Source of the DNA: CAZISM01 sp964541895
Lineage (GTDB): Bacteria; Zhuqueibacterota; Zhuqueibacteria; Residuimicrobiales; Residuimicrobiaceae
Assembly: GCA_964541895.1 (NCBI GenBank)
Contig: CAZISM010000234.1
Location: 1-5,588 of the forward strand
DNA length: 5,588 nucleotides
Reading direction: 5' to 3'
The notes under the pieces were generated by a model. The model made no database searches. It was given only the letters and a program-made list of their open reading frames with translations, and was not told where the DNA came from. Both the position numbers and the translations under genes were made by a program. Shown here in pieces: positions 1 through 5,588 of this stretch; position 1 is the stretch's first letter, and each line of letters begins with the position of its first letter.

Positions 1-687
1 TGCGATGGTGTGATAGCTGAAACGGAAGCTGACGGCCATCGTGTTGCTTTTAATCGAGTTTTTGCCGAAGAGGGATTGGGAATCGAATGGGATGTGGCCG
101 CCTACGGGGAGAAGCTGAAAATTGCCGGCGGCAAAGAACGCATGCGTTCCATATTTGCGGACGGGTCATGCACTATTGAGACCGACGATCTGGACGAGTT
201 TATCAAAAAACTCCATAAACGAAAAACCGATCTTTATATGGAAATCATCGAAAAGGGCGAATTGCCGGGACGGGATGGGGTCAAGCGACTGGTCGAGGAG
301 GCCCATGCGGCCGGCATCAAGCTGGCCATTGCGTCCACGTCCAACGAACGCGGGGTGCGGCTGATCGCCCGCTGGGTCCTGGGTGAGGCGTTTGACTATT
401 TTGATGCCGTCCTGGCCGGTGATGTGGTGAGCCGGAAAAAGCCGGATCCGGAAATTTATCTGTTAGCCGCCCGGACCTTACAGGTGGATCCGGCTGAGTG
501 TTGTGTCGTCGAAGATAGCGAGAATGGATTTCAGGCCGCACAGAAGGCGGGTATGCACTGCGTTGTAACACGCAGCCAATACAGCCAGGATGAGCATTTT
601 CCCGGTGCAGACCTGGTGGTGGACAGCCTGGCGGGCAGCGCCGGCCCGGTTACCATTGCTGCCATCAAATCTTTTTTTACGGCCTGA
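1..687 (+). CDS. cbbY: CbbY-type HAD-superfamily sugar-phosphate phosphatase (5' end outside window)
   Basis: The reading frame is open from base 1 and begins inside HAD motif I: the first visible residues are C-D-G-V, so the nucleophile Asp lies just outside and D2 is the acid/base Asp. A GTG at base 10 could be mistaken for a start, but it falls within this motif. Next comes a helical C1 cap with E-T-E-A-D-G-H near residues 7-13 and a GGKERM motif near 43-48, both typical of CbbY. Motif II (AIASTS) is near 110-114, motif III Lys (KKPDP) near 147 and motif IV (VVEDSENG, acidic pair about 171-172). About 228 residues are visible, close to full length. Characterised CbbY proteins dephosphorylate xylulose-1,5-bisphosphate, a RuBisCO inhibitor, but homologues occur in heterotrophs, so another sugar phosphate is possible. 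It faces the sugar operon and may be functionally unrelated. Family assignment is firm; the substrate is not. Confidence 0.87.
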   Translation, partial: CDGVIAETEADGHRVAFNRVFAEEGLGIEWDVAAYGEKLKIAGGKERMRSIFADGSCTIETDDLDEFIKKLHKRKTDLYMEIIEKGELPGRDGVKRLVEEAHAAGIKLAIASTSNERGVRLIARWVLGEAFDYFDAVLAGDVVSRKKPDPEIYLLAARTLQVDPAECCVVEDSENGFQAAQKAGMHCVVTRSQYSQDEHFPGADLVVDSLAGSAGPVTIAAIKSFFTA

Positions 688-697
688 CGCTATATAT

Positions 698-1660
698 CTA
701 TACCCACCACGCTGCGCCCAAATCCTCACGGATGACCACGTCTCTTAACATGCTGATAGCTTTGTTCAGACCTTCCGGACCGCTCATGAGGCTGTCCTCA
801 TGCTCAATGCTGAGGGTGCCGTTATAGCCGCACAAACGCATCGTCGATACCAGATCACACCAGAATTCGCGGCCGTGGCCATAGCCGACGGAGCGAAAGA
901 TCCAGGAGCGGTTGATTTCGTCGAGGTAGGATTTGGTATCCAGTACGCCGTTGATGCCAGAGTTGGATTCGTAGATCTTGGTATCTTTGGCGTGACAGTG
1001 GTATATGCATCCGGCCAGCGCCCGCACGGCCAGCACCGGATCGATGCCTTGCCAGAACAGATGCGAGGGATCGAAATTGCAGCCGATGGTGTCGCCGCAT
1101 TCCCGGCGCAGGCGCAGCAGGCTTTCCGGATTGTAGACCATAAATCCCGGGTGCATTTCTATACCGACCTTTACGTCATGATCGGCCATAAACCTGGACA
1201 TGTTCCGCCAATATGGAATCAGCTTTTCTTCCCATTGCCATTTCAGGGCATCCGTGTATTCATTAGGCCACGGACAGGTTATCCAGTTGGGGGTTTTGTC
1301 CTGCGGACCGCCGCCCGGCGTGCCGGAAAAATTGTTGACCACCTTTACGCCGCACAGTTGGGCCAATTTGATTGTTTTTTCAAAAATAATGTGATGAGCG
1401 CCGGCTATGCGTTCATCCGGGTGCAGCATGTTGCCGTGGCAGGAAAAGCCGCTGATCTCCAAACCCCGGCTGTGCACCTTGTCCAGAAACCGCTTGCGCG
1501 CGTCCTCTGAGGCCAACAGGTTGTCGAGCTCGCAGTGAGGACTGCCGGGATAATTGCCGGTGCCGATCTCTACGGTTTCCAGGCCCAGCGCTTTGACTTT
1601 GTCCAGCGCGGCGTCAAGGCTGTCCTGAGCATAAATCGCAATAAACAATCCAATTTTCAT
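698..1660 (-). CDS. Sugar phosphate isomerase/epimerase, xylose-isomerase-like TIM barrel (AP endonuclease 2 fold)
   Basis: A complete 320-residue protein. The ATG has GGAG nine bases upstream (plus positions 1670-1673). Putative divalent-metal ligands at the barrel's C-terminal face are E168 (GIEMHP), D197 and H200 (NFDPSH), H223 (HCHAKD) and E286 (SIEHED). This is the ligand pattern of the xylose-isomerase-like / endonuclease IV fold, as in tagatose 3-epimerases and inosose dehydratases. Other conserved-looking blocks are SCHGNMLHP (73-81), PNWITCPWP (124-132) and FDPSHLFWQGIDP (196-208). From memory these recur in a widespread but poorly characterised isomerase/epimerase subfamily. There is no signal peptide, so it should be cytoplasmic. 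It is the last gene of the minus-strand run, separated by 134 bases from the gene before it, and converges on the phosphatase gene. The likely reaction is isomerisation or epimerisation of a sugar or sugar phosphate; the substrate is unknown. Confidence 0.85.
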   Translation of the reverse strand: MKIGLFIAIYAQDSLDAALDKVKALGLETVEIGTGNYPGSPHCELDNLLASEDARKRFLDKVHSRGLEISGFSCHGNMLHPDERIAGAHHIIFEKTIKLAQLCGVKVVNNFSGTPGGGPQDKTPNWITCPWPNEYTDALKWQWEEKLIPYWRNMSRFMADHDVKVGIEMHPGFMVYNPESLLRLRRECGDTIGCNFDPSHLFWQGIDPVLAVRALAGCIYHCHAKDTKIYESNSGINGVLDTKSYLDEINRSWIFRSVGYGHGREFWCDLVSTMRLCGYNGTLSIEHEDSLMSGPEGLNKAISMLRDVVIREDLGAAWWV

Positions 1661-1794
1661 ATGGCATGTCTCCGTGTTGCTTTACCTGGTCGCCATAGGG
1701 CGATGCGGTCCATCCAGGTACGACAGCCCGGCATCCGTTCCTTAAAGCGGCTGCGGACCCTACCGGGATGAACTGTTTTCGCCGTGACCTCTGA
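1661..1794 (-). other. 134-base intercistronic spacer / leader of the terminal isomerase gene
   Basis: This is the only sizeable non-coding gap in the window. It lies between the stop of the upstream TIM-barrel gene and the ATG of the last gene. It contains the ribosome binding site (GGAG at 1670-1673) and an inverted-repeat structure, listed separately. I see no convincing sigma-70 -35/-10 pair, no U-run terminator and no plausible small ORF, so whether the last gene has its own promoter cannot be decided by eye. Confidence 0.6.
1683..1720 (-). other. Inverted-repeat hairpin upstream of the last isomerase gene
   Basis: On the minus strand TACCTGG (plus 1714-1720) is perfectly complementary to CCAGGTA (plus 1683-1689). 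Directly inside the second arm, TCGCC (1699-1703) pairs with GGCGA (1690-1694) around a four-base loop. Together these form a 12-bp stem with one 10-base bulge on the 5' side. The structure ends 22 bases before the ATG and 9 bases before the GGAG. No U-tract follows, so a simple intrinsic terminator is unlikely. An mRNA-processing or stabilising hairpin, a translational control element, or a protein-binding palindrome are all possible. Confidence 0.5.
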
Positions 1795-2790
1795 TTACAG
1801 TTTGGCTTCTTTAATGCACTCGCGCACCAGCTGTGCCATGGCCGGACCGTCTGTGCCATGACGGCGCAGCTCACGAGCTCCTTTTTTGTTCAATAGCTCC
1901 ACGATGTGCTGGCCGTAGCGCAGGTTTTCCACCGACAGGCGCATATAGTCGATGGGATTGTCCCGATAGGGGAACAAATCAAGGCCGAACCAGCCGTCGT
2001 AGCCTTGTTGATCGAGTACATAGAGGATACTGACCAGGCGAATCATGTTGACCGTACCGGGCGGCAGGTCCATATCCGCCTGCTGATCGTTATCGTCGAA
2101 ATGGGTATGGAACAGCTTTTTATAGCGCAGCACCAGCGATATCTGGTCTTCTATGTTCTCTTTGGCGATGAGACTGTGACCCACATCGATATTGATGCCC
2201 AGGTTGGGGTCGTTGACTTCATTGACCAGGGTCAATGCCTGACCGGTGGTGCCCATCATGATCCAGGAGCGCGGTTCAAAAGGCTTGGGTTCAATGCAGA
2301 TCCTGGTGCTGTATTTATTCTTGTGCAGATACTCCATGATTTTGTGCACCGAATCCACATAGCGGTCATAGAGGCCGACATAATCGGTTTGCAATGGAAA
2401 GTCGTTGCCGTCCGTGGCCGGCCAGAGCACGCTGATGGGCACCTGAAAGCGGGCGCCCATATCCAGCGCCCATTTGACGCGATCAATAGCGGCCTGCCTC
2501 ACTTTGGCGTCGGTGTCGCCCAGAGCGCCGAATTTGTATTGCCGTTCCGTCCAGGTATGGCCGCACAGCTGCACCATGCTCAGGTTATAGTCCTTCATCA
2601 CCTTTTCGATCTCGTCGGCATTCTTGTCATCGATCTCGGTCGGAACATGCAGTTCAAAACCGTCAATACCCTCGGTCTCGCCGCAGGCTTTAATGCGGTC
2701 GATGACGGTCGCTTCATCGCCAAAACCGTTGATGTTGAAACGGTCGCGCAGATTGGTCATACCCCAAATGCCCATACATATCTTGTTCAT
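1795..2790 (-). CDS. Aldose-ketose isomerase-like TIM barrel (xylose/L-rhamnose isomerase superfamily)
   Basis: A complete 331-residue protein. The start is set by GGAGGT just upstream; the next Met (M6) is too far from it. The IEPKPFEP segment (166-173) matches the catalytic Glu-x-Lys of xylose isomerases (E167, K169). Aligned by eye, the other metal ligands are D202 and H205 (NIDVGH), H230 (FHTHFDD), D239 and D241 (ADMD) and D271 (LDLFP). Classical xylose isomerase has Glu and Asp where D202 and H230 stand; the Asp/His arrangement is that of L-rhamnose isomerases. At 331 residues it is shorter than actinobacterial xylose isomerase (about 390) and Pseudomonas RhaI (about 430), so it probably lacks most of the C-terminal dimerisation extension. 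It should interconvert an aldose and a ketose using Mn, Mg or Co, in the cytoplasm, supplying the kinase encoded just upstream. The substrate cannot be named; epimerase activity is an alternative. Confidence 0.82.
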   Translation of the reverse strand: MNKICMGIWGMTNLRDRFNINGFGDEATVIDRIKACGETEGIDGFELHVPTEIDDKNADEIEKVMKDYNLSMVQLCGHTWTERQYKFGALGDTDAKVRQAAIDRVKWALDMGARFQVPISVLWPATDGNDFPLQTDYVGLYDRYVDSVHKIMEYLHKNKYSTRICIEPKPFEPRSWIMMGTTGQALTLVNEVNDPNLGINIDVGHSLIAKENIEDQISLVLRYKKLFHTHFDDNDQQADMDLPPGTVNMIRLVSILYVLDQQGYDGWFGLDLFPYRDNPIDYMRLSVENLRYGQHIVELLNKKGARELRRHGTDGPAMAQLVRECIKEAKL

Positions 2791-2793
2791 GTG

Positions 2794-2799
2794 ACCTCC
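2794..2799 (-). promoter_or_regulatory. Ribosome binding site of the isomerase-like gene
   Basis: The minus strand reads GGAGGT, then CAC, then ATG. This is a near-perfect Shine-Dalgarno with tight spacing (3-4 bases), and it fixes the start at position 2790. It sits in the 30-base gap after the kinase stop codon and follows an A/T-rich stretch, so the gene should be translated efficiently and independently of the kinase gene. Confidence 0.7.
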
Positions 2800-2820
2800 A
2801 AAAAAGAGTTACGGTTTTAT

Positions 2821-3795
2821 TCAACAGTGTGCTGCAGTTTCGTGCTCTAGTCCCAGCCAACCGGATTGGAAACCGGCATGGACCTTACGGGGACATGGTG
2901 TTCGGCTGAAGGCGTCCACATCGCTTGGAGTTACGGCCGCTGTAGCGCCTTTTTTCGTCGCCACCAGCGCACCGAGCATGTTGCCAAAGCGACAGGCTTC
3001 TGCAAGGGAGGCGCCGGCTAAAATATTATGAACGAATCCGGCAGAAAAAGCGTCGCCGGAGCCCAGGGAATCCGCCAGGGCGATGTGATAGCCCGGTTCA
3101 TAGACCTGCCGGCCATGCCGGTCTGCCGCACATACGCCATTTTCTCCGAGAGTGACCAAACAATAGGTGAGCGGCCATAAGCGAAGCATGGCATGACAGA
3201 AATCGGCGATGGTATGAAAAGGGATATCCAGTATGGCCGCCAGTTGAACGGCTTCATCTTCGTTGAGCTTTAAGGCATCTGCGCAGGCCAGAGACTGGGT
3301 GATGTGATCACGCGTATAACATTTTTTTCGTAAATTGATATCATAAAAAACAAAGCAAGAGTCAGCGGCGGTTTTCAGAATGGCGGCCAGAGTCTGGCAG
3401 GCGACTTCGGACCGTTGGGCGAGGGTGCCGAAACAGATCGCGTCGGCCGAAGCAGCCGCCTGCTGCAAATCGGTGGTAAAGGTGGTAAAATCATAAGCGA
3501 CGTGAGGGATGATGACATAATCGGGATTTTTGTGTTCATCGAAACTCACCACCACCGTGCCGGTCGGGTGATGGTCATCCCATTGCAGCAGCTGCGTCGA
3601 TAGGCCCAACATCTCGACCTGGCGGCAGGCGCGGATGCCGAAGTCATCGCGGCCCAGGCGGCTGGCAAAAAGCGCTTCGTGGCCGAGGGAGTGGATGCGG
3701 TAGCTAAAGTTAAACGGCGCCCCGCCCAACAGGGTGGCGTCGGGCAGGATATCCCAGAGAATTTCGCCAAAGGCCAGAATTCTTTTTGTGGTCAT
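2821..3795 (-). CDS. PfkB-family carbohydrate kinase, fructokinase-like
   Basis: A complete 324-residue ribokinase-fold protein. The N-terminal FGEILWDILPD (9-19) and GGAPFNF (24-30) are typical of bacterial fructokinases and form part of the sugar site. DINLRKK (152-158) and KLNEDE (177-182) are family motifs. The C-terminal signature is DSLGSGDAF (242-250), with GSG as anion hole and D248 as catalytic base; the usual form is DTxGAGD, so Thr and Ala are replaced by Ser. The product should phosphorylate a ketose or related sugar with ATP in the cytoplasm. Its ATG lies one base after the stop of the transaldolase gene (TAA, C, ATG), so the two are probably translationally coupled, with an AAAGGT within the upstream gene as ribosome binding site. 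A tail of about 28 residues follows the usual TPSDVDAF end, rich in His and Cys and of unknown role. Fructose is the most likely substrate by motif; tagatose or another ketose cannot be excluded. Confidence 0.88.
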   Translation of the reverse strand: MTTKRILAFGEILWDILPDATLLGGAPFNFSYRIHSLGHEALFASRLGRDDFGIRACRQVEMLGLSTQLLQWDDHHPTGTVVVSFDEHKNPDYVIIPHVAYDFTTFTTDLQQAAASADAICFGTLAQRSEVACQTLAAILKTAADSCFVFYDINLRKKCYTRDHITQSLACADALKLNEDEAVQLAAILDIPFHTIADFCHAMLRLWPLTYCLVTLGENGVCAADRHGRQVYEPGYHIALADSLGSGDAFSAGFVHNILAGASLAEACRFGNMLGALVATKKGATAAVTPSDVDAFSRTPCPRKVHAGFQSGWLGLEHETAAHC

Positions 3796-3796
3796 G

Positions 3797-4441
3797 TTAT
3801 CGGTTTACCTTTTGCCAGTCCTTTTTAAAGGTATCCAGCCCTTCGCTGGTCAACGGATGTCGGTAGAGTTGGAAAAAGAGTGCTTCCGGGACCGTGGCGA
3901 TGTCGATGCCGGCGCGCAGGCAGGTCATGATATGATTCTGGGTTTTCAGGCTGGCGCCGATAATCCGGGAATTGAATCCATAGGTTTGCTTGATCAGAGC
4001 GCTGTCGTCAACGAGGGATTCGCTTTCTCCGGCTATGGCGTCGAGGCGGCTGAGCACGATGCTGACAAAGCTGGCGCCGGCTTTCATGGCCAGGTAACAC
4101 TGGGTAGGCGAAAAGATCATGGTGACATTGCAGCGGACGCCCAACCCTTCCAGCGTCGGAACCGCTTTAAGTCCTGCCGGTGTCATCGGTATCTTGATGA
4201 CGATGTTGCCGGCCAGTGCGGCGAGTCTTTGCGCATCCTCAATCATACCCTCTGTATCTTCGGCCATGGTTTCAACACTGACCGGACCTTTAACGATGCG
4301 GCATATCTCCCTGACGGTGTCAAGAAAGGGCCGGCCGGCTTTGGCGATATGACTTGGATTGGTAGTGACACCGTCCAGCAAGCCGGTATCGTTTGCTCTT
4401 TTAATTTCATCGATGCTGCCTGTGTCAAGATAGAGATCCAT
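3797..4441 (-). CDS. Transaldolase / fructose-6-phosphate aldolase-like protein (TalC/FSA class)
   Basis: A 214-residue short transaldolase, close to the about 215-220 of TalC and E. coli FSA. The start is the internal ATG giving MDLYLDTGS, which aligns with the family N-terminus and has AAGGAG nine bases upstream. A longer frame from a TTG at 4495 would add 18 unrelated residues. Key residues seen are D6, N28 (VTTNPS), the Schiff-base Lys K83 (VIKIPMT), T107 and S164 (GASLKT). E57 occupies the position that is Glu in transaldolases and Gln in FSA. Where transaldolases have Pro-Phe and FSA has Pro-Tyr ahead of the conserved Arg, this protein has I128-V129, a striking change. It should transfer a dihydroxyacetone unit between sugar phosphates or cleave a ketose phosphate. 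It is followed by the kinase gene after one base. Family is certain; whether it is transaldolase, aldolase or a variant is open. Confidence 0.9.
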   Translation of the reverse strand: MDLYLDTGSIDEIKRANDTGLLDGVTTNPSHIAKAGRPFLDTVREICRIVKGPVSVETMAEDTEGMIEDAQRLAALAGNIVIKIPMTPAGLKAVPTLEGLGVRCNVTMIFSPTQCYLAMKAGASFVSIVLSRLDAIAGESESLVDDSALIKQTYGFNSRIIGASLKTQNHIMTCLRAGIDIATVPEALFFQLYRHPLTSEGLDTFKKDWQKVNR

Positions 4442-4450
4442 ATCGACTTG

Positions 4451-4456
4451 CTCCTT
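4451..4456 (-). promoter_or_regulatory. Ribosome binding site that fixes the transaldolase start
   Basis: AAGGAG on the minus strand, nine bases ahead of the ATG at 4441. It lies in the 50-base gap after the E2 stop codon. Together with the family N-terminus MDLYLDT it rejects the upstream TTG that would overlap the E2 stop by four bases. Confidence 0.75.
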
Positions 4457-4491
4457 CGTAAATTCGTTAGGGTAGCTCCGGCCGCAGCGTT

Positions 4492-5588
4492 TCAAGCACC
4501 GAACTGCTCCAAATGGTCCTTGAGTGCGCCGAGAAATTGTGCACCATAGGCTCCATCGACGGCGCGATGATCACAGGCCAGACTCAACTCCATGACGTTA
4601 TGGATGGAAATGCTGTGTGGATCCTGGGCCACCACTTTTTTGTGCATAGAGCCCACACCCAAAATGGCTACTTCCGGGGCATTGATGATAGGTAGAAATG
4701 TGGTGATGTTGTACATGCCAAGATTGCTGATCGTGAAGGTGGCCGGCGTCGTGCCCAGCTTGCCGTCGCGCGCGGCTTCGGCATTTTTCCTGGAAAGCTG
4801 GCTGATCTCTTGCAGGGTTTTGTCCTGAGCGTGAGCGACTACCGGAACCAACAGGCCATCAGTCACAGAAACGGCTACACCGATATTCACATCGACTTTT
4901 TGCAGCAATACGTTTTTTTGCAAAAGGGCGTTCAGGCGTGGAAACCGCGGCAGCAGGCCGGCGACGGCCTTGATGATGATATCCGTAATGGTAATGCGGG
5001 CCTGATGATGCTGATTAAAAGCCGCACGCCAGATTTCCGCCACCGTCATATCCACTTCACTGAACAGGTAAAAGTGGGGCACGTTCTGCTTGCTGAACGT
5101 CATCCGCTCGGCAATTTGCAGGCGCATGCGGCTGAGTGGTATGGCTTCGTCGCCGGTCCGGGCTGCTGCCATCACGGCGGCTGCAGCGGGAGCGGCGGAT
5201 TGCAGCTGAGCGAGAACGTCCCGTTTAACAATACGACCATTAGGTCCGCTGCCCTGGACGCGACGCCAGTCGAGATTATGCTCACCGGCAATGCGACGGG
5301 CCGTCGGCGACGACAATTGTTTTCCGGTCACGGGAGCCGACTGAGCGGTTTCAATAGCAGGCTGGACCGCCGCAGAAAAAGCCGTTGCGGCCGGTGCTGG
5401 TTTGTTGTTGCCGTTTGGCAAAGATTCACCCGGCTGGCCAAGATAGCCGATAGGTGCGAGCACGCGCGCCTCTTCGCCGGCATGATTAAGAATCTTCAGG
5501 AGCACTCCATCTTCGTACGCCTCCACATCAAAAGTAGCCTTGTCTGATTCCACGACGGCGAGAATGTCGCCCTTTTTGACCTGTTGGT
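4492..5588 (-). CDS. Dihydrolipoamide acyltransferase (E2) of a 2-oxo-acid dehydrogenase complex (5' end outside window)
   Basis: The frame runs off the right edge, and 364 residues are visible. They begin inside the lipoyl domain: QQVKKGDILAVV, then ESDKA, whose Lys (visible residue 16) is the lipoylation site. About 25-30 N-terminal residues are missing, so a GTG start at 5553 would be wrong. A Pro/Ala-rich linker follows, then a peripheral subunit-binding domain (about 92-129: SPTARRIA, GSGPNGRIVKRD). A second Ala-rich linker leads to the catalytic domain (about 148-364) with the active-site H-R-A-V-D-G (H340, D344). One lipoyl domain is seen. The protein forms the core of a complex that passes an acyl group from lipoate to CoA. 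PHFYLFSEVDMT and ISNLGMYNITTFLPIINAPE resemble pyruvate or acetoin dehydrogenase E2 proteins more than succinyl transferases, but the acyl group is uncertain. No E3 gene follows; a transaldolase gene does, after 50 bases. E1 genes probably lie upstream. Confidence 0.92.
   Translation of the reverse strand, partial: QQVKKGDILAVVESDKATFDVEAYEDGVLLKILNHAGEEARVLAPIGYLGQPGESLPNGNNKPAPAATAFSAAVQPAIETAQSAPVTGKQLSSPTARRIAGEHNLDWRRVQGSGPNGRIVKRDVLAQLQSAAPAAAAVMAAARTGDEAIPLSRMRLQIAERMTFSKQNVPHFYLFSEVDMTVAEIWRAAFNQHHQARITITDIIIKAVAGLLPRFPRLNALLQKNVLLQKVDVNIGVAVSVTDGLLVPVVAHAQDKTLQEISQLSRKNAEAARDGKLGTTPATFTISNLGMYNITTFLPIINAPEVAILGVGSMHKKVVAQDPHSISIHNVMELSLACDHRAVDGAYGAQFLGALKDHLEQFGA

Noticed and set aside
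634..678. Possible intrinsic terminator: GGCAGC/GCTGCC arms followed by seven T
   Set aside because: The arms are only 6 bp with an 18-base loop and lie 8 bases from the T-run. The whole lies inside the phosphatase coding sequence, so ordinary terminator geometry is not met.
1614..1874. Small 86-codon minus-strand frame bridging the 134-base spacer
   Set aside because: It overlaps both real genes in another frame, has no ribosome binding site at its start and no recognisable content.
1906..2850. Plus-strand 314-codon open frame
   Set aside because: It lies wholly antisense to the isomerase-like gene, has no ribosome binding site or recognisable domain, and is explained by the codon bias of the real gene. 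The similar long antisense frames at 800-1510, 3734-4549 and 4810-5547 are rejected for the same reason.
3797..4441. Sulfoquinovose (sulfofructose transaldolase) pathway as the identity of the operon
   Set aside because: A transaldolase plus isomerase recalls that pathway, but no sulfoquinovosidase, sulfolactaldehyde enzyme or sulfonate exporter is visible, and a PfkB kinase is not expected. It remains only a remote possibility pending flanking sequence.
4442..4495. N-terminal extension of the transaldolase from a TTG overlapping the E2 stop
   Set aside because: The 18 added residues do not resemble the family, while the internal ATG has AAGGAG at nine bases and begins the conserved MDLYLDT.

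Overview
The window holds six protein genes packed almost end to end, two of them cut by the window edges. No RNA gene, mobile element, CRISPR array or long repeat is visible. GC content looks moderate (roughly low to mid 50s per cent by eye). Short gaps, purine-rich ribosome binding sites and the protein families point to an ordinary bacterial chromosome. I cannot fix the phylum; a Gram-negative-type bacterium such as a desulfobacterial or planctomycete-like lineage is only a guess.

Layout. At the left edge, on the plus strand, is the body of a CbbY-type HAD sugar-phosphate phosphatase; its start lies outside the window. It converges, with only 10 bases between stop codons, on a five-gene minus-strand run. 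Read in the direction of transcription (right to left), the run encodes: (1) the E2 lipoyl acyltransferase of a 2-oxo-acid dehydrogenase complex, N-terminus outside the window; (2) a small transaldolase of the TalC / fructose-6-phosphate aldolase class; (3) a PfkB-family, fructokinase-like kinase; (4) a xylose/rhamnose-isomerase-like TIM barrel; (5) a second, different TIM-barrel sugar-phosphate isomerase/epimerase. The gaps are 50, 1, 25-30 and 134 bases. The first four genes therefore look like one tight operon. The last is set off by a spacer with a clear inverted-repeat structure.

How they may work together (inference). An aldose-ketose isomerase, perhaps with an epimerase, would yield a free ketose. 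The PfkB kinase would phosphorylate it, and the transaldolase-fold enzyme would cleave or transfer a three-carbon unit. The E2-containing complex would oxidise the resulting 2-oxo acid to an acyl-CoA. This would be a compact route from a free sugar to acyl-CoA. Two details suggest the substrate is not plain xylose or fructose. The transaldolase has Val where relatives have Phe or Tyr in the active site, and the isomerase's metal ligands look more like L-rhamnose isomerase than xylose isomerase. The sugar cannot be named from this window.
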